DNA from: UBA11222 sp030652895
GTDB lineage: Bacteria; Pseudomonadota; Alphaproteobacteria; UBA11222
Direction of reading: 5' to 3'
NCBI GenBank assembly: GCA_038318895.1
Contig: JBBQCS010000061.1
Location: 1 to 18,550, forward strand
DNA: 18,550 nucleotides
Below, one piece after another: positions 13,934 to 18,550 of this stretch. Made by a program: the position numbers and the translations under genes. The notes below the pieces were generated by a model. That model did not search any database, had not been told where the DNA came from, and saw only the letters and a program-made list of their open reading frames with translations. The stretch's first letter is position 1; the number at the start of each line of letters is the position of its first letter.

Positions 13934-14479
13934 ATGGGGACCGTTTATCAGTTCAAGCGGCCGAAAAGAGCTAAATTCAAGGCGAGAAAAGATAAACGCT
14001 GGCTTATACCGGGCCGGATATGGTTTTTGGCGCTCGCTGTCACCGGTATTGCGGTCGCTGAAAACTTCAACATTGAACCCATCAGAAGCAGTGCCGGTAT
14101 AACGGCTGCCTCAAGAACCGGTAGCCAGCAGGCGAATTTCGGGCGCTGTTTCAATTCAAATCAGGCGAACTGTGTGATCGATGGCGATACCATTCGTTAT
14201 CACGGGGAAAAGATCAGACTCGCAGATATCGATACACCGGAGATCTTCAGCCCAAAATGTGATTCTGAAGCAGCGCTGGGGGAGAAGGCGACGCAAAGAC
14301 TTGTGGAGTTAATAAATTCTGGCACTTTCACTGTGGCTAATTCAGATGGGCCGGATGAGGATCGTTACGGACGCAAGTTGAATATAGTTCAGATCAATGG
14401 CCGCTCAGTAGGAGATACATTGATAGCGGAAGGCCTAGCGCACCGTTGGTATGGCGCCAGACGCAGTTGGTGCAAATAA
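13934..14479 (+). CDS. Thermonuclease-family (SNase-like) nuclease, membrane-anchored
   Basis: This 181-residue protein has a basic N-terminus (1-22), one hydrophobic segment at about 28-42 that acts as uncleaved anchor or signal peptide, a linker, and an SNase domain. Metal and catalytic residues of staphylococcal nuclease are all present: Asp83 and Asp85 in VIDGDTI, Arg95 and Asp100/Glu103 in RLADIDTPE, and Arg147 in DRYGRKL. It should cleave DNA or RNA outside the cytoplasm with calcium. The C-terminus is short and ends just after AEGLAHRWY, typical for the compact bacterial form. GGAG precedes ATG 13934. It stands alone, converging on the minus-strand operon 24 bp away. Confidence 0.88.
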   Translation: MGTVYQFKRPKRAKFKARKDKRWLIPGRIWFLALAVTGIAVAENFNIEPIRSSAGITAASRTGSQQANFGRCFNSNQANCVIDGDTIRYHGEKIRLADIDTPEIFSPKCDSEAALGEKATQRLVELINSGTFTVANSDGPDEDRYGRKLNIVQINGRSVGDTLIAEGLAHRWYGARRSWCK

Positions 14480-14503
14480 TCGAGCCGCAAGACTGGCGGG
14501 TTT

Positions 14504-15283
14504 TCAGCTATGCTGGCGCACAAATTCCAGCACGGCGGCGTTGAAGGCCTCCGGGGCTTCGATGTTGCAGGCGTGGCCGCCGTCGACGCCGACTACTTTT
14601 ACTCCGGGAATGTTTTCCTCGGCATATTTGCGGTGCGGGGCGAAACGTGCTTCCTGTTCGCCTGCGACCAGCAGCGTGGGTACTTTCGTGCCTTGCACGA
14701 CTTCTGCGACGGACGCGACGGGCGAGGTGATCTGGAACAGGTTTGAAATGCCCGCCGGGTTCAGCAGATGCGCATCCGCCATTAATTCGTCCTGCGCGCC
14801 GGGGGGCAGGCGCTTGGCGTGAATGGGGTGGATGCGCATGCGCTTCAGGCCCTCCTGGCCGTGTTTTTCCAGGTTTGCAGCCAGTTTATGCACATCGGCG
14901 TAAAGATCTTTCACCTTGTCCCTGGTGGCCAATGCAGAACTGGAATTGGTGAAAACCTGGCCGCGCACCCGCTCGGGATAAAGCAGGGAATAGCGCAATG
15001 TCGCCGTCGCGCCAAACGATTGTCCGCACACAAACCATTGCTCAGCGCCCAGTTCGCGGCGCACCTGATCGAGCTGTTCCGCCATCGCTTGGGGGGCGTA
15101 CAGGGCCGGATCGGCCGGGCTGGGCGAGCGCCCATGCCCCCACAATTCCAAAACCACAGGGCGGGTCGCCTTTGACAGAGCCGCCAGATTGCGCGTCCAC
15201 TGCGCCCGGCTGGATAACATGCCATGTATCAGCAGCAGGTATGGCCCGTTGCCCTCATGCACCTCGTAATACATTTTTTCCAT
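14504..15283 (-). CDS. Alpha/beta-fold hydrolase
   Basis: This 259-residue protein has the alpha/beta hydrolase fold. LLLIHGMLSS forms the oxyanion region, ELWGHGRSPSP follows, the nucleophile elbow is CGQSFGA with Ser89, and the catalytic His237 lies in GGHACNIEAPEAF; the acid is likely in or near LLVAGEQEARFAP. Substrate is not predictable; esters, thioesters, ring-fission products or epoxides are all possible for this fold. ATG 15283 is chosen because AGAGG stands just upstream and the extra 20 residues to 15343 would overlap the ABC gene and resemble nothing. It lies 19 bp downstream of the ABC ATPase stop and is probably the last gene of the operon. Confidence 0.85.
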   Translation of the reverse strand: MEKMYYEVHEGNGPYLLLIHGMLSSRAQWTRNLAALSKATRPVVLELWGHGRSPSPADPALYAPQAMAEQLDQVRRELGAEQWFVCGQSFGATATLRYSLLYPERVRGQVFTNSSSALATRDKVKDLYADVHKLAANLEKHGQEGLKRMRIHPIHAKRLPPGAQDELMADAHLLNPAGISNLFQITSPVASVAEVVQGTKVPTLLVAGEQEARFAPHRKYAEENIPGVKVVGVDGGHACNIEAPEAFNAAVLEFVRQHS

Positions 15284-15302
15284 GTAACCTCTATGTTCGC
15301 AA

Positions 15303-16091
15303 TCAGGCGGCGCGTCTGCGCAGCCGCATTTTAATTGGCCCATCCGGGCGTCCGTTTACCAGCTGATCGAGATACGCATTATTCGCCTGATCAATATCAT
15401 CAGTTGCGCCTTGCCATATTATGCGCCCGTCGTGCAGCATCGCGACTGCGGGATAATCGCGCCGCATGGCCTCCATATCGCTGGTGACCGACAGCACCGT
15501 CGCGCCGGTTTCCTCCGCCAGCCGCGCGATCAGCTCATTGATGACCCGCGTTAAAATCGGGTCCAGACCCGCCGTTGGATCATCGAGCAGCAGGATATCC
15601 GGCTGTTCCATAATTGCGCGTGCCAGCGCCACGCGTTTTTGCATGCCGCCGGAAAGGCTGGCCGGAAACAGATCCGCGGTTTCCGGTTTCATCCCGACCT
15701 GGCGCAGCTTGAGAATTGCCGCCTCGCGGGCGTCCTTGCGCCGCGCCTTGCCAATGGTCACGCGCTTGAACGCAATATTTTGCCATACCGGCAAACTGTC
15801 GAACAGCGCCGAGCGTTGAAACACTACGCCAAACCGGTCCAGCAATTGTTCGTGCGCACTGGCGTCCAGGCTTGAGATATCGGCGCCGTCCACTTCTATA
15901 CTGCCGCCATCAACGGGATACAGGCCGACAATGCATTTGAGCAAAACGGTTTTGCCAGACGCGGCGTTTCCGATCAGTGCCAGGTGACCCCCTGCGGGAA
16001 TGTCGAGGGATAGCCCATCCAGCACCGTAGTATCGCCAAACCGTTTGACGACATTGCGCACGCTGATTTTTGTCGATTGGGTCTGGGTCAT
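15303..16091 (-). CDS. ABC transporter ATPase, MlaF-like, with altered catalytic residues
   Basis: This 262-residue nucleotide-binding subunit resembles MlaF/Ttg2A-type lipid or organic-solvent transport ATPases. Motifs: Walker A GNAASGKT (41-48), Q-loop FQRS (Gln92), signature LSGGMQKR (146-153), Walker B ILLLDDP (166-172), D-loop AGLDP, and HDGRIIWQG. Two key residues differ from the norm: the Walker B catalytic Glu is Asp171, and the switch His in VTHD is Ser204 (VTSD). Slow or altered ATP hydrolysis is inferred. No MlaE-like permease or MlaD-like binding protein lies nearby, so partners must be elsewhere or the role is not transport. ATG 16091 overlaps the stop of the CoA-transferase gene by 4 nt. 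Confidence 0.85.
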   Translation of the reverse strand: MTQTQSTKISVRNVVKRFGDTTVLDGLSLDIPAGGHLALIGNAASGKTVLLKCIVGLYPVDGGSIEVDGADISSLDASAHEQLLDRFGVVFQRSALFDSLPVWQNIAFKRVTIGKARRKDAREAAILKLRQVGMKPETADLFPASLSGGMQKRVALARAIMEQPDILLLDDPTAGLDPILTRVINELIARLAEETGATVLSVTSDMEAMRRDYPAVAMLHDGRIIWQGATDDIDQANNAYLDQLVNGRPDGPIKMRLRRRAA

Positions 16092-17281
16092 GCTGCGGCA
16101 AGCTTCGCATTGATCGCGCCTGCTGTCTCCAGCGCGCTGATTTCGTGCCTGCTGTACCCATGCTGGGCCAGGATTTCCGCCGTATGTTCACCCGGCAGGG
16201 GTGAGTTTAACATCGCCGCATGGTTCCCCAGCCGCGGCGTGCCGGGAATATTGGCCAGAGGGATGCGGCCAATATCCGGATAATCATGCCATAAAAAAGC
16301 GTTCATCTGTTTGGTTTGCTCATGATGCATGAAATCACCATAGTTATTGATGCGCTCATGCAGCATGCGCAGCTTGGTCAGCTCATTGCACAATTCATCG
16401 GTGGTTAATTTTGCAATTGCCGCGCGTATGGGCGCATCGATCAGCTTGCGGTTATCAAAACGGTCCTGGGTTGACTGAAGCCGCGCATCATTGGCGAGCT
16501 CGGGCAATTTCAGAATTTCCATCAAGGGTCTATATTCGCGTTCAAACACCACGCCAAAAGATACGTTGCCGTCTTTGGTCGGGAAAATGGCGTAGGGATA
16601 GGCCAGCGGCTGCGCCGGTCCTCCTGTGTCCAAAGCCTTGGCCGCAATATTCAGGTTTTGCAGGGCGGCGGCGGTTTCCAGCAGGCTGTTATCCAGATAG
16701 CGGCCCTCTTTCTCACCCTGGCGCGCCCAAAGGGCTGCCTGCAACGCCTGCACATTGTAGAGTGCTGCCGACATGTCCATCAGCAGGACGTTGGAGCGGT
16801 GCGGGGTTCCGTCTGGCCCCTTGTTGTCGGCGACAAATCCGGAGAACGCCTGCAGGACGCCATCCGTACCCGGACGTTCGGAAAACGGCCCGCTCTGGCC
16901 GAAGCCGGAAACCGATAAATAGATAATGCGCGGGTTGATGGCGCGCACATCTTCATATCCAAAGCCCAGCCGTTTAGTGACGCCGGGCCGAAAACTTTCA
17001 ATAAAAATATCCGCATCTGACAAAAGCCGGCGCAGCACTTCGCGCCCGCCATCGGTTTTAAGCTCAACACAGATGCTGCGCTTGCCGAGATTGACGAGCG
17101 CACTGATCAGTGTATGTCCGCCATATGATTTGCCGATACCGCGCGCCCAATCGCCACGCCCTGGCTCCACCTTGATCACATCCGCGCCGTGGCGCGCCAG
17201 TATGCCCGCCGCATACGGCCCTGCTATAGCCTGACTGAGATCAACGACCTTAATCCCCTTGTACGGCGCGTCATAGCTCAT
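16088..17281 (-). CDS. CaiB/BaiF-type class III CoA-transferase
   Basis: This 397-residue enzyme transfers CoA between carboxylic acids. The N-terminal GIKVVDLSQAIAGPYAAGIL and HGADVIKVEPGRGDWAR form the CoA-binding half. GKRSICVELKTDGGREVLRRLL, SGFGQSGP and RPGTDGVLQAFSG follow. The nucleophilic Asp169 lies in VLLMDMSAALYNVQA, at the number it has in formyl-CoA transferase. AAGGA 8 bases before ATG 17281 supports the start. It lies 49 bp after the amidohydrolase and overlaps the ABC gene, so it is in the same operon. Donor and acceptor are unknown; activation of a carboxylate for the acyl-CoA enzymes is the likely job. Confidence 0.93.
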   Translation of the reverse strand: MSYDAPYKGIKVVDLSQAIAGPYAAGILARHGADVIKVEPGRGDWARGIGKSYGGHTLISALVNLGKRSICVELKTDGGREVLRRLLSDADIFIESFRPGVTKRLGFGYEDVRAINPRIIYLSVSGFGQSGPFSERPGTDGVLQAFSGFVADNKGPDGTPHRSNVLLMDMSAALYNVQALQAALWARQGEKEGRYLDNSLLETAAALQNLNIAAKALDTGGPAQPLAYPYAIFPTKDGNVSFGVVFEREYRPLMEILKLPELANDARLQSTQDRFDNRKLIDAPIRAAIAKLTTDELCNELTKLRMLHERINNYGDFMHHEQTKQMNAFLWHDYPDIGRIPLANIPGTPRLGNHAAMLNSPLPGEHTAEILAQHGYSRHEISALETAGAINAKLAAA

Positions 17282-17330
17282 CCGGGCTTTCCTTACTGTT
17301 ATTATTATAATTTCCGAATCAGGCGAAAAC

Positions 17331-18550
17331 CTAGTCGTTTAGGCCCAGTAGTTTAGCAGAATTACCCCGCATCACCTGGCGCAGTTGTACGGGGTTCAGG
17401 CCGTCCAGGCCTTCTGCGAATTCAATCGGATTGGCGATGCCTTCCGGGTGTGGCCAGTCGGAACCGCATAGCACCCGGCTTGGGCCGATGGCTGAAATCA
17501 ATTCCTTCAGATCGTCTTCGGGAAATGGCGCAACGCTGACATGTTCCTTGAAAATCTGCGCTGGTTTGTCGTGAATCGGGCCAAAGGTGAAATCATGCGG
17601 CATGCAAAAGCGTACGGTGCCTTCCATTTTTTTCAGCAGCGGCGCAACCCAGGCCGAGCCGTTCTCGATCGACACGACCTGCAGCTTGCGGAAGCGGCCA
17701 AACAGATTGTGCATGATCAGCGCGGCCATGGTGTCGGCGACGGGCCGGTCCATGAAAGTGGTCACGCGCTGAAACGCTGTCACCCGGTGATGCTGCGGGC
17801 GCGGATTTTCGCCCCAATGCACGGAATATAGCTGTTCCATGCCGCCATTTCCCACGTGGAAGGCAACCGGAACACCGGCTTCCTCGCAGCGCGCCCAGAA
17901 CGGATCAAAATGCGGATCGGCGGGCGAACGCCCATATATAGGTGCCGGCATCAGATGCACGATGCGCGCGCCGCCTTTGAGTACCCGCTCCAACTCGTCG
18001 ACCGCCATATCAATATCCGCCAGCGACAGCATGGCGGAACTGAAGATCGTGTCCTGATGATTCCAGCCCCAGTCGTCGTTCACCCATTTATTGAATGCGG
18101 TGATGTTGGCGAAGACGGTCTCCGGCCCTTCATCGCGCAGCTCGTTCTCGACGCCAACCGCCAGACTGGGCAGCATGACCGTAGCCTGCACGTTCTGCTC
18201 GCGCAGGGTGCCCATGCGCACATCGCGGATCATGCTTTCGGGAAATTCCTGACAGGGAACGGTGCCGCCGCTGATCAGCGCACCGGGCCCGCTCGGGTTC
18301 TGAAAGAACTCTTTCAGCGATCCTGGCTTGCCCGCCGCTTCGCCCGGCGGTGCGCTGAAAAACTTCAGCCGTTTGCCCATGAAATGCACCTGGGCGTATT
18401 TGCTTTGCCCGCGCACGACGGTAATTGCCCGGTCGCGAAACCCAGGGTCGATATAGCGGGTGAAGCAATCATCGGGTTCGTAATAATGCTGGTCCGCATC
18501 TATCAGTGGATAGTTGATCAGGTCTATTGCGGGGTGGCGGCTGGCCTGGG
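17331..18550 (-). CDS. Amidohydrolase family 2 protein (TIM-barrel metal hydrolase), N-terminus outside window
   Basis: The frame is open from the window edge to TAG-type termination at 17331, giving over 400 residues. An internal GTG at 18416 would drop the conserved N-terminus, because the upstream codons read NYPLIDADQHYYEPDD, the DxDxH..EP metal and substrate motif that begins this family. Other metal or active-site residues are in PVAFHVGNGG, QVVSIENGSAW and LCGSDWPHPEG. Relatives include decarboxylases (ACMSD-like) and hydrolases of ring or amide compounds; which reaction occurs here is unknown. It is the first visible gene of a minus-strand set with a CoA-transferase, ABC ATPase and alpha/beta hydrolase. 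The true start lies beyond base 18550. Confidence 0.88.
   Translation of the reverse strand, partial: QASRHPAIDLINYPLIDADQHYYEPDDCFTRYIDPGFRDRAITVVRGQSKYAQVHFMGKRLKFFSAPPGEAAGKPGSLKEFFQNPSGPGALISGGTVPCQEFPESMIRDVRMGTLREQNVQATVMLPSLAVGVENELRDEGPETVFANITAFNKWVNDDWGWNHQDTIFSSAMLSLADIDMAVDELERVLKGGARIVHLMPAPIYGRSPADPHFDPFWARCEEAGVPVAFHVGNGGMEQLYSVHWGENPRPQHHRVTAFQRVTTFMDRPVADTMAALIMHNLFGRFRKLQVVSIENGSAWVAPLLKKMEGTVRFCMPHDFTFGPIHDKPAQIFKEHVSVAPFPEDDLKELISAIGPSRVLCGSDWPHPEGIANPIEFAEGLDGLNPVQLRQVMRGNSAKLLGLND

Noticed and set aside
14486..14504. Short CCGC/GCGG stem followed by TTTT after the nuclease gene
   Set aside because: A 4-bp stem is too weak to call as an intrinsic terminator, though it may contribute to one.

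Overview
The window looks like a chromosomal segment of an alphaproteobacterium, about 55% G+C by eye. The evidence is the neighbourhood purA (3' end), an RpoH-type sigma-32 factor, an RluD-type pseudouridine synthase and a small membrane protein resembling DUF6476, a family I associate with Alphaproteobacteria. The genus cannot be fixed from the sequence. I see no rRNA, tRNA, CRISPR array, transposase, integrase or phage gene.

Region 1 (1-4111) is housekeeping. The 3' end of purA converges on rpoH. Upstream of rpoH on the same strand is a 23S rRNA pseudouridine synthase. Divergent from it, with start codons that share one CATG, runs a tight set of three genes joined by 4-nt ATGA overlaps: a small single-TM protein, a JAMM/MPN metalloprotease and a threonine aldolase. 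Region 2 (4124-6828) is one large orphan methyl-accepting chemotaxis protein and a 290-bp divergent intergenic region.

Region 3 (6829-9675) holds a thiolase-fold protein without the nucleophilic cysteine, its overlapping zinc-ribbon/OB-fold (DUF35) partner, an intrinsic terminator, and an acyl-CoA dehydrogenase. Region 4 (9760-12091) is an alkylation-repair operon with 4-nt overlaps: ada, a 2OG-Fe(II) oxygenase resembling the Oxygenase-NA family, and alkB. It is a compact set with three chemistries: methyl transfer plus two probable oxidative dealkylases.

Region 5 (12181-14479) holds a luciferase-like flavin monooxygenase, a gene-poor 511-bp stretch with a pair of REP-like palindromes in inverted orientation, and a membrane-anchored thermonuclease. 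Region 6 (14504-18550, minus strand) is a probable operon transcribed as amidohydrolase (N-terminus beyond the window), class III CoA-transferase, ABC ATPase without a permease partner, and alpha/beta hydrolase. The ABC ATPase has Asp for the Walker B Glu and Ser for the switch His.

The acyl-CoA and oxygenase genes of regions 3, 5 and 6 fit a catabolic district that activates, oxidises and cleaves a carboxylic or ring compound. The substrate is unknown and the pathway is inference from gene families. The best candidates for something undescribed are the ABC ATPase with altered catalytic residues inside a CoA/hydrolase operon and the cysteine-less thiolase/DUF35 pair.
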